Source of the DNA: Sialis fuliginosa
Lineage: Eukaryota; Arthropoda; Insecta; Megaloptera; Sialidae
Assembly (NCBI GenBank): GCA_961205875.1
Contig: OY540812.1
Coordinates: forward strand, 29,583,098 to 29,647,097
Length of the DNA stretch: 64,000 nt
Direction of reading: 5' to 3'
A program made the translations under genes and the position numbers. Below are positions 11,384 through 22,359 of this stretch, one piece after another. Within the stretch, counting starts at the first letter, position 1. The number at the start of each line of letters is the position of its first letter. The notes below the pieces were generated by a model. It saw nothing but the letters and a program-made list of their open reading frames with translations. It made no database searches and was not told the DNA's origin.

Positions 11384-11545
11384 TGTCCGGTATCATAAAG
11401 AAATTCGATAAAATTTGTTAGCTTGAATGCACTTTGAATGGGGTATTAATTCTGTGAGATTTAGAAAAGTGGTACTTGAATTTGATAAAACACTGTTGGT
11501 GACTCTGACTGTACAATATAATTTTATAGGTATTGTACTAGCTCA
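11384..11545 (+). mobile_element. Family H MITE, partial copy 3
   Basis: Begins TGTCCGGTATCATAAAG and keeps 'GAATGGGGTATTAATTCTGT'. It is diverged and lacks the right end. Confidence 0.6.
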
Positions 11546-12464
11546 GGTGTTCCGCGAACATGTTACAAGTGCTCCGCGAAATAATAAAAACAATTCATAA
11601 GCAGCGCAACCGAGCCCAATTTTCTTCCCTACCACTTACATTTCATTTGAGAAGCTGTGTTTAATCTTATTTCAGTTGTTTCCCAGAACAATAAATGATT
11701 AGATCATTATTAGAAGAAAATATTGTACATTACTTCCCTTCTCTAAATACAGAAAATTACAATAGGATTCGAAATCCATTTCAATACTTGAAATCACTAC
11801 ATTTCATTGTTCATTACTTTAAGGGTTGAATGAATTTGCAAAAATTTTACTCTTTGTATTAAAAAATAAACCTATATTGGTGATATTTGTGAATCTTCAA
11901 ATTAATATCTCAACTTATTATTAATTTAAATTTAATTGCATCTGTTTCCATGGCAACATGAATTGTAAACTTATTTAGTATTTAAAATTCAAATTTTGAG
12001 GGTGGTTTTCGCCTTTCACCTCTTCTATGGCTGTTTAAGCACGTATAACAAAAAAAATACTGAAATAAATTTTTCATTATTTGTATTGTAGAATATTTAT
12101 GCTAAGTTTCAAGTAAATCCGACCAAAAAAAAAAAAACTTTACACCCCTTTTACCCCCTTAGGGGTTGAATTTCGATAAATCCTTTCTTTCAAATCATAA
12201 TCACGTCAAGACGCTTCGATTGGCACCCCAACGAAGTCAATAGCATTTTTTATTTACGAGATTTCGTGAACGTAAAAAATACATACACACACACACACAC
12301 AGACATCTTTCTGAAAATAGTGTAAACATACTATAGTGACCTTATAACATACAATTATGTTGAAATTTTTAATTTTGATTACAATAACTTCCAGTTGAGA
12401 AGTTAATAACGGTTCGAAACCCTGAAAAAAGTGTATGGTACATTATATTAAAAACTTTTTGCAG

Positions 12465-12711
12465 GTAACTTGGCTACAGTAGCGGCTTTAGCGCGATGCC
12501 CGAATCTACGCAACCACGCGACGACAGCGTTTGTTCTGTCTTTGTGCGTATCCGACCTGTTGTTCTGTTCGCTCAATCTGCCTCTGACCGCGGTCAGGTA
12601 CGCGGAGGAACGCTGGACTCTCGGCACCGCTCTCTGCAAGCTGTTCCCCGTCCTGTTCTATGGAAACGTTGCCGTGTCGCTGCTCAGCATGGTCGCTATC
12701 ACGCTTAACAG
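12465..12711 (+). CDS. Tre1: Tre1 GPCR, coding exon 2 (TM1 end to TM3)
   Basis: Encodes G39 (completed) to N120 plus two bases of R121. It contains N40 (1.50), TM2 with D69 (2.50) in 'SLCVSDLLF', extracellular loop 1 with W89, the disulphide cysteine C96 (3.25) and TM3 ending in ITLN. The acceptor is TTTTTGCAG and the donor GTAATTG at 12712 (phase 2). The exon is clearly richer in G and C than the AT-rich introns around it, as expected for constrained coding sequence. Other frames over it are shadows. Confidence 0.93.
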
Positions 12712-13440
12712 GTAATTGATCAGTGCCGACTAATGTCCGGTATATAGGGTTTTTATCTAAATTTCAAAATTTATGTATTGTAAACTAGCTGTTACATAAA
12801 ACCCACGAAGAAGAAGAAAGTAAGTTAATACCATATATACAGGGTGATTCAGCACTGTCGTGCCAAACTTGAACAGTACATCGAGAAAAATATTTTAAGC
12901 AAAAAACATTATATAAATATGTGTCCGAAAATTTGTCATGAGGGGGCTACAGCTCTCCAAAGATTTTACTCAAAATTAGTTTTTATTTAATATCTTGAGA
13001 ACCCATTGTGCTATAGTTATGAAATTTGATACAGGGTTTAGTATTAATAAGTGTTATCTATATCCAGTATCAACCAATATTAATTTTGACCAGGGTTGTA
13101 TGGGCCCAGGAGGCCCGTCGATTTTTATCCAGTATTTTTTGTTCTTCAATTTTTTCCTGAGTTAAAAATTTGAATAAGACTGCATGAGACCAAATACACA
13201 AAAATATACTTTGCTCATTTATCATATGATAAACTGTTTACGAGCAATATCGATGCAAAAGAAAGCATGCAGAATTTTACTTAATACGGATGCTTCAAAT
13301 TAAACAAAATAAATTTATATTCCTGTTCTTTGATTAAAGGGAAGAAAAAAGTTCATGTACATATATCACCTAATATGTGTCCTCTTAGACCTATAGCCAG
13401 TTCTATTAATGTTGCAAGTAATTTACATACTAACATAACT

Positions 13441-14085
13441 AAATATCGGTATGGAGAACCATACATGACTTCCATGTTCTTTCTATCTTTTTAAATAATT
13501 TTTAAATATTTTATTTATACAACCTACTACTATGAATATACATATCGTAATACATTAAAAAAACATAAATACTTACAACGGTTACAGCTCTTTTTGCCAT
13601 TTGTATATAAATATTAGTTTTCTAATGTCAAAAACATAAAACACATTCGTAGAAAAACTAATTTGACAATTTGAATTTAGTAGCATTTGTTTCCAAGGAA
13701 ACATGAATTAATGACATATTAGTATTTAAAATTCAAATTTTAAGTGTGTTTTTCACCCCTTTAATGGCTGTTTAGGCACGTACAAATAATAAATGTCCCT
13801 TAGATTCAATTGAACTGCAAATGTACCAAATCTTATCAAAATTAGTGAGATAATACTCGCAATATTCACTTTTTATACGAAAAAAGTTACAAAATTGCGA
13901 ATATTTCCAAAACCCCTAATTCGATTAGCACCAAAATCAATAGGTCTGGAGTACTCACTGAGACAAACATTTTCCCCAAAAATAATTCAGATCGGTGCAT
14001 TTTTACAGTAGTTATCGTGAACGAAAGAAAATTCTACATCCGCACAGACACACAGACACACGGACACACAGACACACAGTAAAAT
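13441..14085 (+). repeat. Family A repeat, copy 1 (3'-truncated)
   Basis: Starts 'AAATATCGGTATGGAGAACC' with 'ACTTCCATGTTCTTTC' just inside and follows the complete copy at 50924-51686. It stops in a CA/GACACA tract near 14085 and lacks the terminal hairpin. A 'GGTCTGGAGTACTC' block and 'CGTGAACGAAAGAAAATTC' are conserved in all three copies. Confidence 0.75.
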
Positions 14086-14167
14086 TTGTAATTTGAAGCA
14101 TCCGTATTAAGTAAAATTCTGCATCCTTTCTTTTGCATCCATATTTCTCGTAAACGGTTTATCCTAT

Positions 14168-14626
14168 TGTTAACGCCAAGTTTTTCTTTTTGGTTTGTAA
14201 ATCAGATTAAAATTTACAATAAAACCAATAGATGGCATAAATATGCATCTTTAAATTAAATACACAGTTTAATTAATATAACATGTTTGTGCATCAAAAA
14301 AAAATACACAGTTTGAAACAAGTCGCCAAGACTAACCCATTTTTAGTTTGTTTAATCAGCAAAACCGCATTATTATATTTTTATATTTAGTTTTTTTTGC
14401 AATAAAAGTTTTTTGTGTTGATGAGAATAAATACTACAAAGGGACCTAGTGGAGTTAAGAATAGGCGTCCTGAATTATCCTTTTCTCCCTATAACTTTCC
14501 GCCTACATCGAGACCACGAGATTGCGAGATTTTGGTAAGTCCCATTGTTTATTTATATTTTTTATCAACCAAAAAACACAAAGAAATACAGTCCACGCTT
14601 AGAATTTTGTTTGACCATACACAACA
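14168..14626 (+). repeat. 5' LTR of the BEL/Pao element
   Basis: 459 bp, TGTTAACG...ACACAACA. It contains AATAAA words near 14425 that could serve as a polyadenylation signal and a purine/pyrimidine-rich AT block at about 14370-14400. It matches the 3' LTR throughout by eye. Confidence 0.95.
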
Positions 14627-14633
14627 CATTTAT

Positions 14634-14651
14634 TGGTCAGTTTCGAACCGG
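14634..14651 (+). other. Candidate primer-binding site
   Basis: TGGTCAGTTTCGAACCGG begins with TGG seven bases after the 5' LTR, the usual place for pairing with a tRNA 3' CCA end. The primer tRNA was not identified. Confidence 0.45.
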
Positions 14652-15166
14652 ATAATTTGATAGATTTTTAGATGCATTTAGTTTACATAATTTCGCATAC
14701 AAAATTATCATTAGTTATATACATATTCATTGAATTATTTAGTTTGACAATTCTATATACATTTTTATTTTTTGTATGTATAATAAATTTTTATATAAAA
14801 GTTTATTAAAATACATATTTGTTGCACAAACTTGTCGGAAAGAATTTGTTAGAATTGGAAACGTTATCATAATTACCATAATTAAATTTAATTGGTTTAA
14901 AATAGATATCGAATTTACTGGTTACAATATGTACGTATTATTTATGCATATTTTATATACGTACAATATTGTGAATTATTTTGTATATTTATTGCACATC
15001 TATTGAAAATAATTGTTGGAATTTTTGTTTATAGTCATAGGTGTATTTTGGGGGAATTACAATTGTATTGAGGATAGTAACAATCGTAATATATTTTCTT
15101 GATTAATTGAAATTGTTAATTATAAATATTTTTAAATTAATTAATTAATCAGAATATTGATTCAAA

Positions 15167-18100
15167 ATGTCGGCGAAGAAATTAAAAATTTTAGTTGCGA
15201 AACAACAGAAATATTTCGAAAGAATACAAAAGGTGTATGATGCGGGTAAAGGCGCAAAAACTAATGAATCGGAATTAAATAATTTTAGAGCTAGATTTAA
15301 ATTGTTAGAGGAAACAAAAATCTTATATCATAATATTGTAGACGAAATTAACACACTTAGCTTAGAGTTAGATGAGAAGTTTATTCCTGAATTTGAAACA
15401 TTAGAAGCATTCGACGAAATGTACTGTCATATATTAGTAATGGCTGATGAAATGCTACATAAAGTACCAGATAATAATGATTTGAACAAATCCACAGGGG
15501 AAGTAGTTACACAAAAAAGTTTTCCGCGTTTACCAAAAATAGAGTTGCCTAGTTTTTCTGGAGATATTAAAGAATGGCCGGTGTTTTATGAATGCTTCAA
15601 GAATTTAATTCATGATAATGCTAGCTTAAATAATATCGATAAAATAAATTATTTGATAGGTAAATTGACAGGAAAAGCTTTAACCATTTGTGCGGGTGTT
15701 CCTCCTATAGGTGACAATTATGAAATAATTTGGACGTCATTAGTATCTAAATTTCAAGATCCTAGGACACTAGCAAATAACTATATTGAGCAAATTTTGA
15801 ATTTTAAACCTAGTTCATCGGCAAATAATTTAAGTACTTTTTTGGAAAAATTTGATACAGCTTCGAATGCTTTACAGAAACTAGAGTTAGTTAATTTATC
15901 TGATTTTATTTTGTCATATTTAGCTCTAAGCAAATTAGATATTGAAACTAAAACATTATTCGAGAACACACGTCGGCAATCGTCTATTCCTACATATAAA
16001 GAAGTAATTGATTTTGTTAAAGAACAAGAAAAGATTAACAATCGCATTCATATCTCAAATAAACATAGTAGTACAAATGTCAATTATAAATCAAAATCTA
16101 CTCATTCTTTTGTAGTGCAAAATCAAGGTATTGAAAATTGTTTGCTTTGTAACAATAGTTCACATCAAATATTTCAGTGTTCTAAATTTTTAGATAAATC
16201 ACCACCAGATCGTTATACGATTATAAAACAGAATAACTTATGTTTAAATTGCTTAGGTGCACATAAAGTTATTTTTTGTAAAAGTAAAGGCAGCTGTAGG
16301 ATTTGTAAATATAGACATAATACACTCCTACATTTTCAGAAAAGTGTTCCTGCAAATATGTCGTCGTCAAATCAGTCCTCAAAGGTTGATGATAATAAAG
16401 TTTCACCTCAAACACCAATTGTTGAAAATAATGCCAAGGGTAGTACGTCTTCATTTTGTTCCATCACAAATAACCTTATCAATTTTAGTAGTTCTGTTTT
16501 ACTATCTACAGTGGTTGTAAACGTTTTGGATGGAAGGCGCGAAACCCAGAAAATTCGATTGTTGTTAGATTCCTGTAGCCAAGCACATTTCTTAACAAAT
16601 GATTGTGCCAAACGTTTAAAATTAGATGTTCAAAAATTAGATTCTGCCGTCAAAGGTATTGGTATAGCCTCCACTCCAGTTCGAGGTAAGACACATGTAG
16701 TTATTTCTTCTCGTTTCAATCCTCTAATTTCATATTCTTTGGACGCTCTAGTTGTTGATAAAATAACAGACAAGCTGCCGAGCTGTACACTTTACAGCGA
16801 CAAACTAGCACACTTGTTTGAGTTACCATTAGCTGATAGTTCCTTTAATCAACCTGGGAAAGTAGATGGAATAATTGGTGCAGATTTGTTTCCAATAATA
16901 TTAGGCAAAACAAAAATTTTGGGTCCATCGCAGTCACCGATTGCCATAGAGACAAGTTTAGGTTTCGTTGTTATGGGATCGGTTCCTGTTAGTTCGGAGT
17001 TAGATACGGTGCAAAGTTTTTGTACGATATTGGAACCATTAGAGGAATTAGTCTCTAAATTTTGGGAACTAGAAGATATTCCATCACAAACTACTGGTTG
17101 CCCAGATGATTTGGAATGCGAAAATATTTATAAATCGAGCTACAAACGAGATGTCTCCGGGCGTTATATAGTATCATTGCCTTTTAAACATAGTCCAAGT
17201 TTATTAGGTGATTCATATTCAACAGCTCTTAGGAGATATTTATCATTAGAGAAGAAATTTAAAGCATGTCCTGCATTTGGAAATCAATATGCATCAGTCA
17301 TGAAAGATTATTTAGCTGCGGGATATATATCAAAAATTTCGGTCGATCCTTCTCAATCGATAGGCTATTATATCCCCCATCATGGAATTTTTAAGGCAAA
17401 TAGTATTAGTACACCATTAAGGTGCGTTTTTGATGCAAGTACTAAAACAAGTACTTCCTTTTCATTAAATGACTTGCTGTACACCGGGCGAAAATTACAA
17501 TTGGATATTGTTAGCGTTTTGCTTAATTTTAGATTATACGAGATAGCGTTCACAGCCGACATTAGAAAAATGTATTTACAAATTCAGTTGTGTGATGAGC
17601 ATAAATGTTTTCAGCGCATATTGTGGAGATTTTCAGATAATGATCCTGTTGAGATTTATCAATTAAATACAGTTTGTTTTGGTGTTAAATCTTCACCTTA
17701 TTTAGCATTAAGAACGTTACATCAATTAGCTATAGATGAAGCAGATACCTACCCATTAGCAGCTGAAGTTATTAAGAGAGATTTTTACATGGATGATCTA
17801 GTATGTAGTGTTCCTAGTTTAAAAGAAGCCTCGCTTTTGTACAAGCAATTAGTTAGTTTGTTAAAATCTGGTCATTTCGATTTAGTAAAATGGTCGGTAA
17901 ATTCGAAAGATTTGCTTCGAGAAATTCCACCGGAAAATTTATCCCCCAATGTGGTAAATTTTGACTCGGATTATTTAAAGATTTTAGGCCTACAATGGCA
18001 CCCAAGTCAGGATATTTTTTCGTTCCAAATCAATTTAGAAAGTAAGGCTTGTACTAAAAGACATATGCTCTCCACATTAGCACGTTTATTTGACCCATTG

Positions 18101-20317
18101 GGTTTAATTGCTCCGGTAACTCTGGTTTTAAAACTGATAATAAAACAATTATGGCTTCTCAACATAGGTTGGGACGAGTTACCCCCTAGCAGTATTATAA
18201 ATCAGTGGGATACATTTCAGCAGGAACTTCCAATGCTAAGAAATTTTAGGATAACTAGACATTTGGGTGTTTTTCAAAAAACCAAAATTTATTTAATAGG
18301 TTTCTCAGACGCTTGTCTAAAATCTTATGGCAGTGTAGTTTATCTGCGAGCAGTTTTACCAACTGGAGAGGTTCAAGTTCATTTGGTATGTGCAAAAACC
18401 AAAGTGTCTCCTAGTAAAATAATTTCAATTCCAAAATTAGAACTTTGTGCTGCTCATTTATTAGCAAAATTATTAAATTTCATTATTGATACGTATAAAT
18501 CACGGGTGAATATTGAAAGAATTTTTGCTTGTGTGGATTCAACAGTAGCTCTTAGTTGGATCTATGCGCCTTCGCATAAATGGAAGACCTTTGTTGCGAA
18601 TCGGGTCGCAAAAATACAAGAGTTTGTATCACCTGATTATTGGTTCCATATAGACGGCAAATTGAATATAAGTGATTGTTTATCACGGGGGTTGTCGCCA
18701 TCACAGTTTTTAGCCTGTAAGTCTTGGGTTACAGGCCCACAATGGCTTCTATTAGACGAAAACATTTGGCCAATTAAGTCATTACAAAAAGAAAATTTGG
18801 TAACATTGGAAGAAAATTTAGTTTCATTTGTAGTGTCTAACAATATAACAAACCCTCTACATACAGTAATTGAAAACTGTTCGTCATGGACAAGGCTATT
18901 ACGGATTATAGTTTATGTTTTACGTTTTGCGAAGATTTTACAATCAACTGGGACAATTTCAGTTGATGATTTAGAAAATTCTGAAATATCATTGTTGAAA
19001 GTAATTCAAAGAAAACATTTTTCAGCGGAAATTTCCTTATTAGAACAAGACCATTTATGCTCGCCTGCCTTACGATCCTTACATCCATTTTTTAAGGACG
19101 GTTTAATTCGAGTAGGTGGTAGGCTTAGTAATTCGAAATTAGATTACGATCAACAACATCCGATTCTTTTACCAAAAAAGGATCATTTGGTCGAGTTACT
19201 TATTGATCATTGTCATTGGACTAATTTGCATACGGGACCGCATCTAGTTTTATCGATTCTTAGACAAAAATATTGGATACTAGCCGGTAGAGGAATAGTG
19301 CGTAATCGAATCAAAAAATGCAACTATTGCTTTCAATTCAACCCGAAGCCTATGTATCCGATTATGGCTGATTTGCCAGTCCATCGAGTAACAGAAGCAA
19401 AACCTTTTATTCATTGTGGTGTTGATTATGCAGGGCCGTATTCTGTGACATTATCTAGGAGACGAGGCATTAAAAGCCAAAAGGCTTATATATGTTTATT
19501 CATTTGTTTGGCCACAAAGGCATTACATTTAGAGCTAGTCTCCAGTTTATCCACAGATATGTTTTTAGCAGCGTTTAATCGCTTCTTAGCTCGTCGTGGA
19601 GCATGCGCAGTTATGTATTCGGATCGTGGTACTAATTTTGTTGGGGCCAAGGCCGCGCTAGATTCGGTTTACAATTTAGTAAATTCAAACGACTATAACG
19701 TCATCTTGGAAAACGAACTAGCGTCTCATAGGATTAAATGGCGTTTACAGCCACCCGCTAGCCCCCATTTTTCGGGAATTTGGGAGGCTAATATCAAGGC
19801 GGTGAAAGCTCATTTGGCAAAGGCAGTTGGTACTCAAATATTAACCTATGAGGAAATGAGTACGATTCTAACACAAATCGAAGCCTTGTTGAATTCGCGT
19901 CCTTTAAGTTGGTTAAGTCCTGATCCCTCAGAACCAATTGCCTTGACACCGGCACATTTTTTGACTTTAACGCCACTTAAAACCTTCGCCGACACTGATC
20001 AATCATTATCAACGAATCTTCTCCAGAGAAAATCTTTATTAGATCAAATAGTACAGTCATTTTGGAATCGTTGGCACAAGGAGTATTTGAATAGTTTACA
20101 AATTAGACAAAAATGGAATACTCCTAGTTGCCCTATAACCGTTGGTACTTTGGTTTTGGTAAGAATGGATAATACTCCACCCCTTCACTGGCCGATTGGT
20201 ATAGTTGACGAGGTATATCCTGGCAAGGATGGGGTCATTAGGGTGGCCAAAGTGCGTACCAAAACTGGAAGTTATAAAAGACCTGTGGTACGATTGTGTC
20301 CGTTACCGACCCAATAA
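15167..20317 (+). CDS. BEL/Pao gag-pol polyprotein
   Basis: A single 1716-codon frame with no stop or frameshift. Domains in order: a Pao-type gag region (about 105-290, with the 'LPSFSGDIKEWPVF' block); cysteine-rich knuckles (about 325-385); an aspartic protease with D468-S-C in place of the commoner DSG; reverse transcriptase with Y874-M-D-D; RNase H starting at about D1048; an HHCC integrase zinc domain (about 1342-1385); an integrase core with D1420, D1486 and E1540; and a C-terminal module (about 1610-1710, DUF5641-like) typical of BEL/Pao. The protein makes cDNA from the element's RNA and inserts it. The intact frame and matching LTRs make it a candidate for current activity. The ATG at 15167 was chosen because it begins the open frame after a 540-bp leader. 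Confidence 0.97.
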   Translation: MSAKKLKILVAKQQKYFERIQKVYDAGKGAKTNESELNNFRARFKLLEETKILYHNIVDEINTLSLELDEKFIPEFETLEAFDEMYCHILVMADEMLHKVPDNNDLNKSTGEVVTQKSFPRLPKIELPSFSGDIKEWPVFYECFKNLIHDNASLNNIDKINYLIGKLTGKALTICAGVPPIGDNYEIIWTSLVSKFQDPRTLANNYIEQILNFKPSSSANNLSTFLEKFDTASNALQKLELVNLSDFILSYLALSKLDIETKTLFENTRRQSSIPTYKEVIDFVKEQEKINNRIHISNKHSSTNVNYKSKSTHSFVVQNQGIENCLLCNNSSHQIFQCSKFLDKSPPDRYTIIKQNNLCLNCLGAHKVIFCKSKGSCRICKYRHNTLLHFQKSVPANMSSSNQSSKVDDNKVSPQTPIVENNAKGSTSSFCSITNNLINFSSSVLLSTVVVNVLDGRRETQKIRLLLDSCSQAHFLTNDCAKRLKLDVQKLDSAVKGIGIASTPVRGKTHVVISSRFNPLISYSLDALVVDKITDKLPSCTLYSDKLAHLFELPLADSSFNQPGKVDGIIGADLFPIILGKTKILGPSQSPIAIETSLGFVVMGSVPVSSELDTVQSFCTILEPLEELVSKFWELEDIPSQTTGCPDDLECENIYKSSYKRDVSGRYIVSLPFKHSPSLLGDSYSTALRRYLSLEKKFKACPAFGNQYASVMKDYLAAGYISKISVDPSQSIGYYIPHHGIFKANSISTPLRCVFDASTKTSTSFSLNDLLYTGRKLQLDIVSVLLNFRLYEIAFTADIRKMYLQIQLCDEHKCFQRILWRFSDNDPVEIYQLNTVCFGVKSSPYLALRTLHQLAIDEADTYPLAAEVIKRDFYMDDLVCSVPSLKEASLLYKQLVSLLKSGHFDLVKWSVNSKDLLREIPPENLSPNVVNFDSDYLKILGLQWHPSQDIFSFQINLESKACTKRHMLSTLARLFDPLGLIAPVTLVLKLIIKQLWLLNIGWDELPPSSIINQWDTFQQELPMLRNFRITRHLGVFQKTKIYLIGFSDACLKSYGSVVYLRAVLPTGEVQVHLVCAKTKVSPSKIISIPKLELCAAHLLAKLLNFIIDTYKSRVNIERIFACVDSTVALSWIYAPSHKWKTFVANRVAKIQEFVSPDYWFHIDGKLNISDCLSRGLSPSQFLACKSWVTGPQWLLLDENIWPIKSLQKENLVTLEENLVSFVVSNNITNPLHTVIENCSSWTRLLRIIVYVLRFAKILQSTGTISVDDLENSEISLLKVIQRKHFSAEISLLEQDHLCSPALRSLHPFFKDGLIRVGGRLSNSKLDYDQQHPILLPKKDHLVELLIDHCHWTNLHTGPHLVLSILRQKYWILAGRGIVRNRIKKCNYCFQFNPKPMYPIMADLPVHRVTEAKPFIHCGVDYAGPYSVTLSRRRGIKSQKAYICLFICLATKALHLELVSSLSTDMFLAAFNRFLARRGACAVMYSDRGTNFVGAKAALDSVYNLVNSNDYNVILENELASHRIKWRLQPPASPHFSGIWEANIKAVKAHLAKAVGTQILTYEEMSTILTQIEALLNSRPLSWLSPDPSEPIALTPAHFLTLTPLKTFADTDQSLSTNLLQRKSLLDQIVQSFWNRWHKEYLNSLQIRQKWNTPSCPITVGTLVLVRMDNTPPLHWPIGIVDEVYPGKDGVIRVAKVRTKTGSYKRPVVRLCPLPTQ

Positions 20318-20328
20318 TAATTTTTTTG

Positions 20329-20455
20329 TTAGATTTAGTTTAGCAAACCCGCATTAGATTTAGTTTAGCAAACCCGCATTAGAGTTAGTTTAGCAAACCC
20401 GCATTAGACAGTTTAGCAAACCCGCATTTGATAACTTAGCACACTCGCAATTAGA
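20329..20455 (+). repeat. 25-bp tandem array before the 3' LTR
   Basis: About five degenerate copies of a unit containing 'TTTAGTTTAGCAAACCCGCA', lying between the pol stop codon and the purine tract. The last copies shorten and diverge. The repeat is internal to the retrotransposon and does not occur in the LTRs. Confidence 0.9.
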
Positions 20456-20505
20456 ATTAGTTAGTTAGTTGTTGAATTACATACTAGGTTCTGAAAACAT
20501 TTTTC

Positions 20506-20519
20506 AGGGCCGGGAGGAA
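20506..20519 (+). other. Polypurine tract
   Basis: AGGGCCGGGAGGAA abuts the 3' LTR, where plus-strand synthesis is primed. Two pyrimidines interrupt it. Confidence 0.7.
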
Positions 20520-20978
20520 TGTTAACGCCAAGTTTTTCTTTTTGGTTTGTAAATCAGATTAAAATTTACAATAAAACCAATAGATGGCATAAATATGCAT
20601 CTTTAAATTAAATACACAGTTTAATTAATATAACATGTTTGTGCATCAAAAAAAAATACACAGTTTGAAACAAGTCGCCAAGACTAACCCATTTTTAGTT
20701 TGTTTAATCAGCAAAACCGCATTATTATATTTTTATATTTAGTTTTTTTTGCAATAAAAGTTTTTTGTGTTGATGAGAATAAATACTACAAAGGGACCTA
20801 GTGGAGTTAAGAATAGGCGTCCTGAATTATCCTTTTCTCCCTATAACTTTCCGCCTACATCGAGACCACGAGATTGCGAGATTTTGGTAAGTCCCATTGT
20901 TTATTTATATTTTTTATCAACCAAAAAACACAAAGAAATACAGTCCACGCTTAGAATTTTGTTTGACCATACACAACA
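20520..20978 (+). repeat. 3' LTR of the BEL/Pao element
   Basis: 459 bp, TGTTAACG...ACACAACA, followed by the CCTAT duplication. No difference from the 5' copy was noticed when read side by side. Confidence 0.95.
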
Positions 20979-21875
20979 CCTATGATAAATGAGCAAAGTA
21001 TATTTTTGTGTATTTTGTACCATACAATCTTATTCAAATGTCTAATTCAGGAAATAATTAAAGAACAAAAAAATACTAGATAAAAATCGATGGGCCCACT
21101 GGCCCCATACAGACATGATCTAAATTATAATTGTTCAATACTATAAATCGATAACACTTATTAATACTAAACCCTGTATCAAATTTCATAACTTTAGCAC
21201 AATGGGGTCTCCAGATATTAAATAAAAACTAATTTTGAATAAAATCTTTAGAGGGCTGTAGCCCCCTTACGAAAAATTTCCGGACACATGTTCATATAAT
21301 GTTTTTTGCTTAAAATATGTCTCTTAATTTACTGTTCAAGTTTGGCACGACAGCACTGAATCACCCTGTATTTACAGGGTGGTCCGGTTTGGAATACAGA
21401 TATTTTAGGAGCTGATTCCTCGGGTTATTGTAAGTAAAAAATTGTAATGAACAAATGGGTTTATCTTCAACACCCTCTTAGCTACATGATTAAAAATTTC
21501 TTTCAGAGTAGTACTTACAAACAAAGATTATCTCATAACTTCCAAAGAAACGTAACTAGAGCAACCAGAATGAGTCAGTTTCATAGGTAATTAACTAACG
21601 TATTTTTCAGTATTACCGTTATTGCTAGCCGTGTTTCCAGTTCAGAATTATTGCTTATTATAGTCAAAAAATATATTTATTTTTTTGGAAATTTTTATGA
21701 AAATGACATTTTTCCCCAAAAGTACCTATAATATGTGGTATTTTTTATCATTATTTTGGTGTATCATAATGTTACCTACAAATTCATTCTACAAAGTTTG
21801 GACCTGGGTCTTACAGTTTTCCAGTTATAAATGTATCTAAATAATCCCCAAAGTGACTATTTTGCTACCTACCCT

Positions 21876-22004
21876 ATTAAATGAAACATTCATATTTTTT
21901 TCTTGTTTATAATTACATAATAGATTTTAAAATTATGTAAATTAACATTAACAATAAAATTATGTAATTATAAACAAACAAAAATTATGAATGTTTCATT
22001 TAAT
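21876..22004. repeat. 129-bp palindrome
   Basis: The arms of about 46 bp begin ATTAAATGAAACATTCAT and its inverse and enclose an AT-rich loop. It ends 4 bp before the target duplication of the hAT-like element at 22017. Confidence 0.75.
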
Positions 22005-22016
22005 GAACATTGTGGG

Positions 22017-22290
22017 CATGGGCGCCGGCAGAATTTCTTTTAGGGGGGTGCATTTAGATATATGAGATGAAAGTACATACGAAAAAAAAAATTGATGAGT
22101 AAAAAAAAAAAAGGTCCTCAGTTTTATATTTTCACATTTATAACTTATTATTGACGGAGTGAATTTTTTTTCATTTTGCCTGGGGGGTGCAAATGTATTA
22201 AATTTTAAAATAACAATTGTATTTCTTAATTATTTCATTTGCCAGGGGGGTGCAAGTGCACCTCCTTGCACCCCCCTCCCGGCGCCCATG
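22017..22290. mobile_element. hAT-like MITE, CATGGGCGCCGG ends
   Basis: A 274-bp element with inverted ends CATGGGCGCCGGCAG and CTCCCGGCGCCCATG and a perfect 8-bp duplication ATTGTGGG (22009-22016 and 22291-22298). The interior has repeated GGGGGGTGCA blocks. Confidence 0.9.
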
Positions 22291-22359
22291 ATTGTGGGTG
22301 ATTCTAAATAATTATTTTAAAAAATTCTTTCTGATTAAATCATAAATTATTATATTATT

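Larger units (their letters stand above)
2575..12464 (+). other. Tre1 intron 1 (9,890 bp), transposon-filled
   Basis: Consensus GTAAGT donor and TTTTTGCAG acceptor. The intron contains the TCAGTG-rich repeats, a 124-bp tandem duplication, hAT-like, Harbinger-like and fold-back elements listed separately. A GC-richer patch at about 3370-3510 shows no frame or splice sites I would trust. Stretches 6836-7839 and 10413-11383 show only AT-rich sequence, and 11546-12464 adds a CA run near 12285-12300. Confidence 0.85.
14168..20978 (+). mobile_element. Complete BEL/Pao LTR retrotransposon (6.8 kb)
   Basis: Two 459-bp LTRs (TGTT...AACA) flank a leader, a candidate primer site, one uninterrupted gag-pol ORF, a tandem array and a purine tract. 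The perfect 5-bp duplication CCTAT (14163-14167 and 20979-20983) is the length usual for LTR elements. The LTRs are the same length and I see no difference between them, so the insertion is recent. It lies in intron 2 in the same orientation as the gene, so its LTR signals could influence the host transcript. No envelope ORF was seen. Confidence 0.97.
12840..21368. mobile_element. Fold-back element with about 462-bp arms, split by a retrotransposon
   Basis: The left arm (12840-13301) is the inverted repeat of a right arm in two pieces (14090-14167 and 20984-21368, 463 bp in total). The tips read CAGGGTGATTCAGCACTGTC and are flanked by TA on both sides, which suggests a Tc1/mariner-type duplication. 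The loop 13302-14089 holds a family A repeat. The BEL/Pao element has landed in the right arm. The arms differ by scattered substitutions, so this element is older than the BEL insertion. Confidence 0.85.

Noticed and set aside
12412-12428. GGTTCGAAACC as a tRNA B box
   Set aside because: No A box or cloverleaf at the right distance upstream.
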